A stretch of DNA of 64,000 nucleotides, taken from NCBI GenBank assembly GCA_021324755.1, contig JAJPIL010000014.1:434001-498000 (forward strand). Direction: 5' to 3'. A program made the position numbers and the translations under genes. Each line of letters opens with the position of its first letter. Position 1 is the stretch's first letter. Origin of the DNA: Pseudomonadota bacterium. GTDB taxonomy: Bacteria > Desulfobacterota > Binatia > Binatales > Binataceae. The notes under the pieces are model-generated. The model searched no databases, was not told the origin of the DNA, and saw only the letters and a list, made by a program, of their open reading frames with translations. This document shows positions 8,160 through 17,757 of the stretch, piece after piece.

Positions 8160-8518
8160 TTTATTGCCAACTTTTCGCGCTGACCGCCTGACTCCAGGCG
8201 GTGCAAGCAAACGCGCGAAAACTGGCCAGCAGCGGAAAAGCTCTCTCAAGAAAGCTAACAAGGCGGTATCCGCTCTTCTTTTACCTGCTGGCTTCAAAGT
8301 TTCGCACAAGGGATTACCACCAGCCGCCTCTCGTAGCTGATCTAAGCTTGCGCCTTCCTAACGCTTTTTCTCGCCGCTTGGTCAAGCCATTCTACTAGCT
8401 GCATGAGCCACTCTGCTTCCTTTGGCCACCAGCTAAGTCTCTTTCGGCAAAGCGCTAATTTCTACAGAGAATCGCGCGCTCCTGGCAAAGGGGCGCAACG
8501 CGGGAATCGGTTTACTAC
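8160..8518. other. 359-bp gap between tRNA-Glu and nuoN
   Basis: Holds the hairpin at 8183-8202 and no supportable gene. ORFs here overlap the tRNA or have no family-like features. Transcripts from the tRNAs (plus) and nuo (minus) converge in this gap. Confidence 0.5.
8183..8202. terminator. Perfect 8-bp hairpin downstream of the tRNA pair
   Basis: ACCGCCTG (8183-8190) and CAGGCGGT (8195-8202) with a 4-nt loop form a strong GC stem 24 nt past the tRNA-Glu end. No U-tract follows on either strand, so it is a possible but non-canonical transcript end for the tRNA unit. Confidence 0.4.
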
Positions 8519-10012
8519 TTATTTGGTTTGGAGAGCGGCGGTGGCCGGTCTTAAGACTTGTTCGGCTGAGGCGTAGGCGGCAGAGCTGGCCGAGATGTAT
8601 GGATGTGGCAGTAATCCGATAATTACCGTGGCTAGGGCCGCGACGGCCAACGCGAAAAGAAGCGTTGGCTGACGCGTTTGGGCTTGCCTTTCGGCGCCCT
8701 CGCGCATATACATCGCGACGATTACGCGAGCGTAGTAATACGCGGAGACTACACTGTTGAGAGTAGCGATTATGACAAGCCAGACGTATCGCGACTCAAG
8801 CGCGACCGAAAAAATGTAGAACTTGCCCACAAAACCAGCCAACGGCGGCATCCCCATCAGCGACAACATGAACAAGGCCATTGCGGCCGCTAGCATCGGG
8901 TGATTGCGCGCAAGACCGCTCAAATCGTCCAGTTTGGTGCCGGACTGTTGCGCCTGTTCGACCGCGACTAGCACGGCGAAAGCTCCAAGGTTCGCGAAGG
9001 CGTAGCCCAACAAGTAATAGAGCAGAGCCGGCCCGACTTCCGAGCGTCCCGCGGTCATACCGACCAGGATATAGCCAGCGTGAGCGATCGCCGAATAAGC
9101 GAGCATCCGCTTGATGTTTTCTTGAGCGAGAGCGGCAAGATTCCCCACAGTCATGCTGAGCGCAGCCAGCGCCCACAAAACCCCGGACCATTGAGCGTGC
9201 AACGGAGCTAGATAAATTAGCAGTACTCGAATAAAACCGGCAAAAGCACCTAGCTTGATGCCCACAGCCATGAGCGCCGTCACCGAGGTCGGTGCTCCTT
9301 CGTAAGCGTCAGGCGTCCAAACATGGAACGGCGCGGCGGCAACCTTGAAGCCAAAGCCGACTAAGATTAGGCCCAGGCCAAGCAACACGAAAGGACTTAA
9401 AGCGATGCTGTGCTTGCGCACCATCTGAGCCACGGCCTCGAGCTTTATAGAACCGGTTGCGCCGTACAGAAGAGCTATGCCGTACAGGAGGAAACCCGTA
9501 GAAAACGCGCCGAGCAAAAAGTATTTCAACCCAGCTTCGCTCGATTTCGGGTCACGCTGTGCCATTGCGGCCATCACATAAGCCGAGATCGACATAGTCT
9601 CCAAGCCAAGAAACATAACTATCAGATCTCCGGCTCCGGCCATCAGCATCATCCCCGTGGTTGCGAAAAGAAGTAAGGCATAGTACTCGGTTGCGGGCAG
9701 TCCGAGCGCGGCAACGTAATCGAACGAAAAAAGCACCACGACAGCCGAGCAAACGGGGATAAGCAGGTAGAAGAAGGCAGTGTAGTCGTCGATAATGAGC
9801 GAGCCACCAAAGGTCACGATATGATCTCCCGAGGCTGCAAGCGAAGCGATCGCTGCCGCTACAAGGCCGGTCAGAGCAATCCAACCTACGCTTTCGCTCT
9901 CGTCTTCGGAAAGGCCGCTGCCAACGAGCATCGTCACCACAGCTGTTAGCGCGACAATTCCCGGAGCGAGGACTGAACGCCAGGACAGAATAAGTGGACC
10001 TAAAGCTTGCAT
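8519..10012 (-). CDS. nuoN: NADH-quinone oxidoreductase subunit N
   Basis: Antiporter-like, proton-pumping membrane subunit of complex I (497 residues, about 14 predicted helices). The proton-translocation helix region KVAAAPFHVWTPDAYEGAP and the helix with KRMLAYSAIAHAGYI are the usual Nuo L/M/N signatures with key lysines. It is the last gene of the nuo operon here, 5 nt after nuoM, and no terminator with a T-run is evident beyond it. Confidence 0.95.
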   Translation of the reverse strand: MQALGPLILSWRSVLAPGIVALTAVVTMLVGSGLSEDESESVGWIALTGLVAAAIASLAASGDHIVTFGGSLIIDDYTAFFYLLIPVCSAVVVLFSFDYVAALGLPATEYYALLLFATTGMMLMAGAGDLIVMFLGLETMSISAYVMAAMAQRDPKSSEAGLKYFLLGAFSTGFLLYGIALLYGATGSIKLEAVAQMVRKHSIALSPFVLLGLGLILVGFGFKVAAAPFHVWTPDAYEGAPTSVTALMAVGIKLGAFAGFIRVLLIYLAPLHAQWSGVLWALAALSMTVGNLAALAQENIKRMLAYSAIAHAGYILVGMTAGRSEVGPALLYYLLGYAFANLGAFAVLVAVEQAQQSGTKLDDLSGLARNHPMLAAAMALFMLSLMGMPPLAGFVGKFYIFSVALESRYVWLVIIATLNSVVSAYYYARVIVAMYMREGAERQAQTRQPTLLFALAVAALATVIIGLLPHPYISASSAAYASAEQVLRPATAALQTK

Positions 10013-10017
10013 GTGAC

Positions 10018-11571
10018 CTATTCCCTTGCCGCCACTCCACTTGGCGACGATCTTTTTGGATTCTCGTGTGGAAGGGAATCGAGCTGGGCTGGGGCGCTGT
10101 ACACGTGAGCGAGAAGCGCTACCAGAGACGGTTCGACTCGCCGCAAAACGGGAGTGGGGAAGATGCCGAGCACGAGAATTAGCGCCACCAGCGGAACCAT
10201 CGGCGCCAGTTCTTTGCGATTTAGATCGAGCGCTCTCCGTTTATAACTTTCGGGAGCAGCTCCAAACATCGCCCGCTCATAGGCTCGAAGCATATAAACC
10301 GCGCTCAGGATCAGCCCAAGCGCGCCAACAGCCGCAGCCTGCCAAAGCTTTAAGTACGCGCCTATCAACACAAGAAATTCGCCGACAAAGCCGTCCAATC
10401 CGGGCAAGCCGACCGAAGATAGCATCGCCACCATAAATGTCGCCGCCATCAAGGGCGCCAGTCGCCAGAGTCCGCCGAGCTCGAGCAGGTTCTGCGTACC
10501 GTACTTCAGACGAATTAGACCGGTTAGCGCGAAGAGAGCGCTGGTGGCAAAACCGTGCGTTATTAGTTGATAGACCGTGCCGTCCACACCGTAGCGATTT
10601 AGCGCAAACAAGCCCAAAACCATGAAGCCGGCGTGACTTATCGAGGCGTACGACAGCAGCCGTTTGAGGTCGGATTGCGCAAGCGCTAACAGCCCGCCGT
10701 ATAAGATTCCTATCACCGCCAGGGCCACGAATAGCGGAGTGGCTTGTTGCGCCACTGTGGGGAACAGAGGTATCGCGAAGCGCAAGAACGCGTATACGCC
10801 CATCTGAAACATGGCACCAGCAAGGAGCATCGAGCCTGAGGCGGGAGCTTCGCTGTATGCGTCGGGCAGCCACGAATGAAACGGCCAGATAGGGATCTTT
10901 ACCCCAAAGCCCAAGGCGAACGCCGCAAACAGCCATCGCGCTTCGCTTTTACTAAACGTGAGCTGGTAGAGAGTCGGAAGGTCGAAAGTTATCGCACCAA
11001 GCTGTTTGCGCGCCGCAAGCCCCAGGTAGATTATTCCCACCAGCATCAGAAGCGAGCCAAGCAGCGTATAAAGTACGAATTTGAAAGCCGCGTAAACGCG
11101 CCGCTCGGAGCCCCAGATTCCGATGATGAAATAGGCAGGGATCAGCACGAGCTCCCAGAACACGTAAAACAAGAACAAGTCGATCGCGAGCAAAGTGCCT
11201 AGCATCCCCGTCTCCAGAGTGAGAACAAAAAAGCAAAACTCGCGTGCGCGACGCCGAATATCGCCACAGCCGGCGTACAACAGTGCCACGGAAACGAGCA
11301 GTGCAACGACAGCGACCAAAAAGGCGCTTATTCCGTCCACGCCGACGTGGTAGGAGATGCCGAACTGGGGAATCCAGCTGTAATGCTCGGTGAACTGAAA
11401 GCCGTTGTTATCGGGGTTGAAGACCGCAAGCAGGTAAAAACCCAGAGCCAGCGGCAACAGCGAAAAGAGGAAGGATACCGACCAGACAATGCTCTCATCC
11501 GCCAAAAGCGCTATCGTAATAGCGCCGACAAGGGGCGTGAAAATTATTAAGGAAAGAAGGTTGTCTGCCAT
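10018..11571 (-). CDS. nuoM: NADH-quinone oxidoreductase subunit M
   Basis: A 517-residue antiporter-like subunit of complex I. Visible signatures are FYVFWELVLIPAYFIIG with the essential glutamate of helix 5, VKIPIWPFHSWLPDAYSEAP with lysine and histidine on the proton path, and LKRLLSYASISHAGF. About 14 transmembrane helices are apparent. It sits between nuoL and nuoN with 5-6 nt spacing. The C-terminal ~35 residues are hydrophilic and unremarkable. Confidence 0.95.
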   Translation of the reverse strand: MADNLLSLIIFTPLVGAITIALLADESIVWSVSFLFSLLPLALGFYLLAVFNPDNNGFQFTEHYSWIPQFGISYHVGVDGISAFLVAVVALLVSVALLYAGCGDIRRRAREFCFFVLTLETGMLGTLLAIDLFLFYVFWELVLIPAYFIIGIWGSERRVYAAFKFVLYTLLGSLLMLVGIIYLGLAARKQLGAITFDLPTLYQLTFSKSEARWLFAAFALGFGVKIPIWPFHSWLPDAYSEAPASGSMLLAGAMFQMGVYAFLRFAIPLFPTVAQQATPLFVALAVIGILYGGLLALAQSDLKRLLSYASISHAGFMVLGLFALNRYGVDGTVYQLITHGFATSALFALTGLIRLKYGTQNLLELGGLWRLAPLMAATFMVAMLSSVGLPGLDGFVGEFLVLIGAYLKLWQAAAVGALGLILSAVYMLRAYERAMFGAAPESYKRRALDLNRKELAPMVPLVALILVLGIFPTPVLRRVEPSLVALLAHVYSAPAQLDSLPHENPKRSSPSGVAARE

Positions 11572-11577
11572 TATCCT

Positions 11578-13503
11578 TTAGTGCCTAAGAGCGCTCAGCA
11601 AGTAGTAGCCGACAATCAAAAGCACGCCGCCAAGGTAAATCAACACGTAGTGTTGTACGTTGCCGGTCTCGACGCGACGAACCGCCGTAGCACCACCCTG
11701 CACCGCCTCACCGGTACCGTCTACCACCGCGTCGATCGCGAGCGAATCGACGTTGCGTCCTAGAATTGCGCTGGACAAGAAGAGAACTGGACGGGTAATC
11801 AAGAAATCGTAGAGCTCATCGACGTAGTATTTGCTCCACAGCAGGCGATAAAGGCCTTGAGCCCAAGCCGCTAGTCGCTCGGGCAGCGTGGGAATCACGA
11901 CGTAGCCAATCAGCGCTAGGATAATTCCGATAAAAGTCACACCTGAAGTTATCGCAGAAAGCAGCATAACGGCTTGCGCGGGGGCAGCGCTCACGCGCCC
12001 GGTGATCGGCGCGAGAAACGCGCCGATCTGGTTACCCCACAACACTCCCTCGGGAAGGCCTATCAAGCCGCCAAACACTGAAAGTGCGGCAAGCACCACC
12101 AAAGGCATAGCCATTACAAAAGGTGGTTCATGGACTTCGGCGAAACGCTCTTCGCTAAGCCGCGGCTTGCCATAGAATGTCAGAAAGAAAAGCCGGAACA
12201 TATAGAGACCGGTCAAACCGGCTGTGACCACTGCGATGAGCCAGAGCGTCTTATGCCCAGAGGTGTAGGCTGCCTGCAGAATTTCATCCTTCGAGAAAAA
12301 TCCCGAAAAACCCGGCACGGCGCTGATCGCGAGCGTCCCGGCAAGCATCGCGGCATGTGTGAGAGGCATCCGTCTGCGTAGCCCTCCCATTCGATTCATA
12401 TCCTGCTCGCCGCCAAGCGCATGGATTACAGAGCCGGCGCCTAAAAACAGCAGCGCTTTGAAGAACGCATGCGTAACGACGTGGAAGATCGCCGCACCAA
12501 AAGCGCCTACACCGGCGCCCAGAAACATGTAACCAATTTGACTAATAGTTGAGTAGGCTAGTACGCGCTTGATATCTGACTGAGCAAGGGCGATCGTTGC
12601 TGCAAAGAAAGCGGTCACCGTGCCAATTGTCGCAACCGCTTCCATCGTGCTTGGGCTGAGCGCGAATAAAAAATTGAGGCGCGCCACCACGTACACACCC
12701 GCTGTTACCATCGTGGCGGCGTGGATAAGAGCGCTCACCGGCGTCGGACCAACCATCGCGTCGGGTAACCAGACGTAGAGCGGAATTTGCGCGGACTTAC
12801 CGGTCGCCCCGAAAAAGAGAAGTAGACAGGCAATCGTTGCGATCGCCGGGCTTATCAGCCCTGCGCGTTCGCGCATCTCGGCAAAGTCTAAAGTCCATAG
12901 CCCGTGCGAGGCGAACGCCGAAAACAAGACAAATATCCCGAGTAAGAAGCCCACGTCTCCGATTCGGTTTACGACAAAAGCCTTCCGCCCGTTGAAAGCA
13001 AACAGCGGATTGTCGTACCAAAAGGCGATTAGCAAGTAGGAGCAGAGCCCGACGCCCTCCCATCCGACGAACATCAGAAGCAAGTTGCCCGCTAGTACCA
13101 GCAGCAGCATCGAAAAGGTAAACAGGTTCATGTAGGCGAAATAGCGGGCGAAATCGGGGTCCTCGCCCATGTACCCGCACGAATAGATATGGATTAGGCA
13201 TCCCACGCCGCTCACCACAAGGCTCATCACTGCGGCGAGGGCGTCAAAACGCAGAAGCACGTCTAAGCGCAGCGGTCCGGCATATATCCATGGTCCCAAC
13301 TGCGCTTGCAGACAACTCCCCGGCGGCATCGTCGCGAGCTTGACCGTAGCCCACACTGAAAGCGCAAACGCGATCGCAACTACGCCGACACTCACCGTGT
13401 TCACTGCGCTGCGCCCGAGGCGATAGCCGAAAAAAAGATTGAACGCTACGCCGATCGCTGGCATGAGCAAAAGCAGGTTGAGCGCGGGGAACTCGACTAT
13501 CAT
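11578..13503 (-). CDS. nuoL: NADH-quinone oxidoreductase subunit L
   Basis: The largest antiporter-like complex I subunit (641 residues). The core holds FVGWEGVGLCSYLLIAFWY, SAQIPLYVWLPDAMVGPTPVS and IKRVLAYSTISQIGYM. The C-terminal part contains the long amphipathic lateral helix and a final membrane anchor (YVLIYLGGVLLIVGYYLL) that distinguish NuoL from NuoM/N. Spacing to nuoK is 7 nt. Length and motifs are complete. Confidence 0.96.
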   Translation of the reverse strand: MIVEFPALNLLLLMPAIGVAFNLFFGYRLGRSAVNTVSVGVVAIAFALSVWATVKLATMPPGSCLQAQLGPWIYAGPLRLDVLLRFDALAAVMSLVVSGVGCLIHIYSCGYMGEDPDFARYFAYMNLFTFSMLLLVLAGNLLLMFVGWEGVGLCSYLLIAFWYDNPLFAFNGRKAFVVNRIGDVGFLLGIFVLFSAFASHGLWTLDFAEMRERAGLISPAIATIACLLLFFGATGKSAQIPLYVWLPDAMVGPTPVSALIHAATMVTAGVYVVARLNFLFALSPSTMEAVATIGTVTAFFAATIALAQSDIKRVLAYSTISQIGYMFLGAGVGAFGAAIFHVVTHAFFKALLFLGAGSVIHALGGEQDMNRMGGLRRRMPLTHAAMLAGTLAISAVPGFSGFFSKDEILQAAYTSGHKTLWLIAVVTAGLTGLYMFRLFFLTFYGKPRLSEERFAEVHEPPFVMAMPLVVLAALSVFGGLIGLPEGVLWGNQIGAFLAPITGRVSAAPAQAVMLLSAITSGVTFIGIILALIGYVVIPTLPERLAAWAQGLYRLLWSKYYVDELYDFLITRPVLFLSSAILGRNVDSLAIDAVVDGTGEAVQGGATAVRRVETGNVQHYVLIYLGGVLLIVGYYLLSALRH

Positions 13504-13510
13504 GGACTCT

Positions 13511-13813
13511 CTACCACCGTAACAAATTAAATTCGTCGGCGTTGACCGTTAGGCGATTACGAAAAGCGGCCAAAATTATGCCCAGCCCAACGGCTGCCTC
13601 GACACCGGCCACGATCATCACAAAGAACACGATCACCTGTCCGTCCGCCGAACCCATCGCGCGTCCGAGCGCGATGAACGTTAGATTAACAGCATTGAGC
13701 ATCAGCTCGATGGACATGAACACAACGATAAGGTTGCGCCGGATCAAAACGCCAACCGTCCCAATGGCGAACAGCAGCGCGCCGAGCCCAAGGTAGTAGT
13801 TAATTGGTGTCAT
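13511..13813 (-). CDS. nuoK: NADH-quinone oxidoreductase subunit K
   Basis: A 100-residue, three-helix complex I subunit with two membrane glutamates in the expected helices (VVFMSIELMLNAVNLTF; IVAGVEAAVGLGI). The ATG at 13813 gives the usual family length. An upstream in-frame TTG at 13840 would add nine residues and begin directly after nuoJ's stop. A GAAGGA-like site lies about 13 nt before the ATG. Confidence 0.94.
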   Translation of the reverse strand: MTPINYYLGLGALLFAIGTVGVLIRRNLIVVFMSIELMLNAVNLTFIALGRAMGSADGQVIVFFVMIVAGVEAAVGLGIILAAFRNRLTVNADEFNLLRW

Positions 13814-13840
13814 CGCGATAACTTTTTCCTTCTGTGTCAA

Positions 13841-14380
13841 CTAGGTTTGCGGCTTGGCGCTTAGCGTTGGAGGCCGGTTGGCCAGCCTTGGGGAAGGCCA
13901 CCTGCGGGCTACCGCAACCACTCCCACCACCGCGACCAACAGCAATAACGAGGTTACCTCGAACGCGATTAAGTAGTTGCCGAAAATCAGGCCGGCAAGC
14001 TGAGCCATCGAACCATAGTCAGAATTCACGGTTTGCTGGGACATGTGGGTACGTGTCAAAAACGCGGTGAGTTCGCCTACCAGAGCAGCAGCGCCCACCG
14101 CCGCCAGAAGCTTGATACCAAGTCGTCCTGACTCTTCGGGATCGCGCTCGAGGTTGAGCAGCCAAATGACGAAGAGAAACAAAACCACTATGGCGCCGAC
14201 GTATACGATTGCTTGAAGCAGGCCGACTGCCAGCGCATCCAGCCCGATCATCAACGCCGCGACGCAAAGCAAAGTCACGATCAGAGCAAGCAAGCTATGC
14301 ACGGGGCTTCTCTGAAGAATAACGCCCAGAGCTGAAATCACAGCGAGGGTGGCGAAAAAAGCAAATATTCCAAGCGGCAT
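13841..14380 (-). CDS. nuoJ: NADH-quinone oxidoreductase subunit J
   Basis: A five-helix complex I subunit. The conserved third helix with VGLLQAIVYVGAIVVLFLF is clear; it undergoes the pi-bulge rearrangement during turnover. The chosen ATG at 14380 overlaps the nuoH stop in a TGATG junction and yields 179 residues. The frame stays open ~27 codons further upstream, but that part lies inside nuoH. No nuoI gene lies between nuoH and nuoJ, where it normally is. Confidence 0.92.
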   Translation of the reverse strand: MPLGIFAFFATLAVISALGVILQRSPVHSLLALIVTLLCVAALMIGLDALAVGLLQAIVYVGAIVVLFLFVIWLLNLERDPEESGRLGIKLLAAVGAAALVGELTAFLTRTHMSQQTVNSDYGSMAQLAGLIFGNYLIAFEVTSLLLLVAVVGVVAVARRWPSPRLANRPPTLSAKPQT

Positions 14381-15495
14381 CAAACACTTCCTCCCACCGC
14401 CACTATGGCGACCGCGGTCACCATCAGGTTGACAAGCCCCAGCGGTAGCAGGCCTTTCCAACCCAACGTCATCAACTGATCATACCGAAACCGTGGCAAA
14501 GTCCAACGAATCAGGATCTGGAGCCAACAGAAAAAAACCACCTTTATGCCGAAGGCGACGAAACCCAGAAGCGCAACTACTGGATTGGACAGCGGCAGCC
14601 ACGTTCCGCCTGGGAGATGAAAACCGTCGCTCTGCAAGTAAGGAACTTGCCATCCACCGAAAAATAACGTGCTTATGAGCGCCGAGACGAGCACTATTTC
14701 GGCAAAATCGGCCAGCATGAAAGCAGCCTGCTTGCCGCCTGAGTACTCGGTAAAGTACCCAGCGACCAGCTCCGATTCTCCTTCGGGCAAGTCGAAGGGA
14801 ATGCGTCTTGACTCCGCGATGCCAGCGACTAGTAGCAACAAGAAACCCAGCGGCTGGTATACGATACCCCATTTGGGTAGCCACCCGAACCAGGTTCCGC
14901 TCTGTGCACGGCATATCTCCTGCAAATCGAGCGTACCGTACACCATCACCACTGCGATTATCGAAAGCCCCATCGTAAGCTCATACGAGATAAGCTGCGC
15001 GCTGGCCCGCACGCTTCCTAGCAAAGCCCATCGATTATTCGAGGCCCACCCGCCGAGCGCGGCTCCGTACACGCCAAGGCCCAGCGCTGCCAGAATATAT
15101 AGGATGCCAGCCGTGAGCGGGCAGACCACAAGCTCGATCTGATGCGAACCTACGATCAAGCGGTCGCCAAATGGAATCGGGGCGAAGCTTATCAAAACCG
15201 GAAACAGCGCTAAAAATGGAGCAAGTGTGTAGAGGAACTTGTCAGCTCGATCTGGCACAAAGTCTTCTTTGGTAAAAATCTTCAACGGGTCGGCTATGAA
15301 GGTGTTGATGATCCCCAAATTGGGCAGACCAAGGCGCCGACCTATGCCGAACAAACCTGCTCGGTTCGCCCCTATCCGGTCCTGAATCAGGGCACTGCCC
15401 TTGCGCTCGAACCACAGGAGCACCGCCGATAGGTTCAGTACCAGCAGAACCACAAATATCGCCTTGATCGCGCTGATAATGAGATCAATCAGCAC
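14380..15495 (-). CDS. nuoH: NADH-quinone oxidoreductase subunit H
   Basis: A 371-residue heel subunit of complex I that forms much of the quinone chamber. Signatures seen are FERKGSALIQDRIGANRAG near the N-terminus, KIFTKEDFVPDRADK in the first loop, SYELTMGLSII, and the loop RIPFDLPEGESELVAGY with its glutamates. The start is GTG, and the first 11 nt overlap the 3' end of nuoE. nuoE directly before nuoH is unusual. Confidence 0.95.
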   Translation of the reverse strand: MLIDLIISAIKAIFVVLLVLNLSAVLLWFERKGSALIQDRIGANRAGLFGIGRRLGLPNLGIINTFIADPLKIFTKEDFVPDRADKFLYTLAPFLALFPVLISFAPIPFGDRLIVGSHQIELVVCPLTAGILYILAALGLGVYGAALGGWASNNRWALLGSVRASAQLISYELTMGLSIIAVVMVYGTLDLQEICRAQSGTWFGWLPKWGIVYQPLGFLLLLVAGIAESRRIPFDLPEGESELVAGYFTEYSGGKQAAFMLADFAEIVLVSALISTLFFGGWQVPYLQSDGFHLPGGTWLPLSNPVVALLGFVAFGIKVVFFCWLQILIRWTLPRFRYDQLMTLGWKGLLPLGLVNLMVTAVAIVAVGGSV

Positions 15496-15988
15496 GGCGC
15501 GCTAGCTCCTCGATTAGTTTTAAGACCGATTCGACCGTTAGATTTTCAATGTAGGCATCTTGGTTCAGCTGAAGCATCGGTGCTGTTGCACACGACGCCA
15601 GACACTCGACGGTCTCGAGCGAGAACATGCCGTCGGGCGTCGTCTCATGGTTGTCGATACCTAGCCTGTTTTTTATCGCCGCAACAATTTCGTCTGCGCC
15701 CCGCAGCCTGCATGGCAAGTTGGTGCAGACGGCTAGATGCCACTTTCCGACAGGTTTGCGATGGAACATCTCGTAGAACGTCACAACCGCGTGCACGTGT
15801 GAAGTCGGTAGGTCGAGCAATCGGGCGACATATTCCTCGACTGCTGGACTTATCCATCCAAATTCGCGCATCGCAAGCCATAGCGTCGGAAGCAAGGCGG
15901 CTCGGCGCGTCGGATATCGACTCAGCGTTTGCTTGAACTCCTCGAGCGTAGCCTCCGAAAACTGCGGCGCAGGCGTAGAGTCCTTCAT
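15485..15988 (-). CDS. nuoE: NADH-quinone oxidoreductase subunit E (24-kDa, [2Fe-2S])
   Basis: A thioredoxin-fold subunit that holds the N1a cluster. The four ligands are visible as CTNLPC (C-x4-C) and CLASC (C-x3-C) some 35 residues later. The N-terminal helical bundle has the typical RRAALLPTLWLAMREFGW and VVTFYEMF segments. At 167 residues it is full length. Its usual partners nuoF and nuoG are absent here. It heads this transcript, with a gene-free region upstream that should hold the promoter. Confidence 0.94.
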   Translation of the reverse strand: MKDSTPAPQFSEATLEEFKQTLSRYPTRRAALLPTLWLAMREFGWISPAVEEYVARLLDLPTSHVHAVVTFYEMFHRKPVGKWHLAVCTNLPCRLRGADEIVAAIKNRLGIDNHETTPDGMFSLETVECLASCATAPMLQLNQDAYIENLTVESVLKLIEELARRAD

Positions 15989-16762
15989 GGTGATCTCACA
16001 AAAGGTTCCTTATTGCAACTTTGGTTCACAACCAGGCTCGTTCGCCGTTCGATTTTCGGCAACCTGACCGAGCTGCAGATCTCGATTCAAGAACCGGCGA
16101 CGAGCAGGATTATGAACGATGCTTTAAATCGAGCAGCTCCAACGTTAGCAAATATGATAGAACACAACCGGCGGCGATGCACGTAGAGTGTTGTGGTTCA
16201 ACCGCATTTGCTGCTCGTCGTAACTAGTAGTTGCCAACTTGCGCAACTACGTTTCTGGGCAAATCGGCTGTTGCTTTTGCTAAGCACGATAGCTCGTTTC
16301 GTCCCCTTCGAGGGTCAATCGTACTTCGGGGCTCTTAGCTGTACCGAGTCGATGGTCAGGCAAAGCTACCCTGGATGAAAGACGAGAACTCTCTGCCCTT
16401 ATTCGTGCGCAGGTCTAAGGCTGCTCTAACTCAATTGGAAGCACGTACGCGAAGATGTCCGGCGACTCAATGTTCCTGCTTTCCTTATTGAGCTTTTTAA
16501 CTACAACGATGCCTTGGGCTTTAGACGCTTGGAGTTGATTTTTTTTGAGTTAAAAATCGGGCCGCAATAGCACGACTAGTATCTTGTGCGTCTTCCAGCC
16601 AACGGAGCAGTAAGAAAAAAGGTATTCGGCGACGCAGTGTCGTGCTCGAGTAACCAACGTAAACTTAAAGGAAGTTCGCCTTGTGTTCGATTTCTTGCCG
16701 CGGCTATCTTTGTGTTAGACTTTTTGCGCTAAAGCGGTCAAAGCTAATACCGAGGCGTCTTT
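15989..16762. other. 774-bp gap between nuoE and the GFA-family gene
   Basis: A divergent intergenic region that probably holds the nuo promoter (minus) and the promoter of the downstream gene (plus). It contains the hairpin at 16227-16250. No ORF has family-like features. A small RNA cannot be excluded. Confidence 0.5.
16227..16250. other. Perfect 8-bp inverted repeat
   Basis: GTAGTTGC (16227-16234) and GCAACTAC (16243-16250) flank an 8-nt loop. It lies about 240 bp upstream of nuoE in the divergent gap. Operator, transcript-end and chance all remain possible. Confidence 0.35.
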
Positions 16763-17143
16763 ATGGTGGTACGCGGAGGATGCCATTGCGGGGCAATTGC
16801 CTTCGAAGTTGAAGGGCATCCGGATGAAGTCGAGCTGTGCAATTGCTCGATATGTACAATGAAGGGCTACCTCCATTGGATCGTCGAGCCAAGCAGGTTT
16901 CGCCTTTTGCGGGGCGGGGAGAAACTTCTTGTTTATACGTTCAACACGCACACGGCAAAACATTACTTCTGCTCTACGTGCGGGGTGGCACCGTTCTACA
17001 TCCCTCGTTCGGACCCTGACAAAATCGATGTCAACGTGCGGTGCGTTGAAGGGGTCGATCTAGGTGGACTTAAAATTGTCGAGTTTGACGGGCGAAATTG
17101 GGAAGAGGCTTTCGCGCACAGGCGCGCTAAGGTAAGTCGGTAG
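16763..17143 (+). CDS. GFA/CENP-V domain zinc protein
   Basis: A 126-residue protein of the glutathione-dependent formaldehyde-activating (GFA) family. Cysteine ligands occur in the diagnostic order: GCHCGAIAFE at the N-terminus, CNCSIC around residue 31, and YFCSTCGVAPFY around residues 74-85; together they bind two zincs. The family includes S-hydroxymethyl-glutathione-related enzymes, but most members are uncharacterised. The ATG at 16763 is preceded by GAGG at good spacing. It is a lone gene between divergent nuo and gpsA. Confidence 0.88.
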   Translation: MVVRGGCHCGAIAFEVEGHPDEVELCNCSICTMKGYLHWIVEPSRFRLLRGGEKLLVYTFNTHTAKHYFCSTCGVAPFYIPRSDPDKIDVNVRCVEGVDLGGLKIVEFDGRNWEEAFAHRRAKVSR

Positions 17144-17757
17144 CGGGATGCGCTCGAGGTGCAAGTGGAACTCGGTGGAGCGCAAAGTAGCTCTGGGAGG
17201 CGGATAGTTTCTGAGCTAGACCGGGTCTTAAGGCTTGCAGACGAAAGATCCAGATGACTCGGTCTTGAGCCTGAAGCCTTTGAAGTTGAAGTTTTCGACA
17301 GCCCAACGGTTCGCTTGGGCTAGCGCAGAATCAGGAAGAAGTTCGCCCGAGTCTGCTCAAAAATTGGAGCTGAGCTTGTGGTTGAGTCGCAGGAAAAAAA
17401 TTGAATCAGCCGAGCACAGTTGGGCGAGGCGAACAGTGGGATGGACGTCGGTTTTGGATGGGATGCAAGGCAAGCGGTCAAGCTCTCGCGCGCCGAGTCA
17501 TCAAGGCTTTATAGGCGGCTTAGATGGTCTCACGAAGTGTGCCGTTTTGATGAAGTGAAGTTTGAGCTTGGCTGACCCGCCTTGCCTCGGGTTTTATCTG
17601 GAAAGCTTAGCCCGCCCTACTCAAAACTTTTGTCGTAAAGTTCGATGATTCCGCGTACACCGAAGTATCGCTGTTCAATCGACAGGTGGGGTGCGATTCA
17701 ACCTTTGCAGATGTCGCAACGCTCGAGGCGACGGTCAGTCGGCGTGAGAGGCACCTT
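17144..17757. other. 614-bp gap before gpsA
   Basis: A TTG-started frame of 107 codons (17235-17558) has no family-like features and I do not call it a gene. The last 72 bp are an optional N-terminal extension of gpsA if the GTG at 17686 is used. Confidence 0.5.

Noticed and set aside
8106-8309. Minus-strand ORF across tRNA-Glu
   Set aside because: Its C-terminus is the well-known false translation of a tRNA antisense; no gene.
17235-17558. 107-codon TTG-started ORF before gpsA
   Set aside because: No ribosome site, no recognisable motif and protein-unlike composition.
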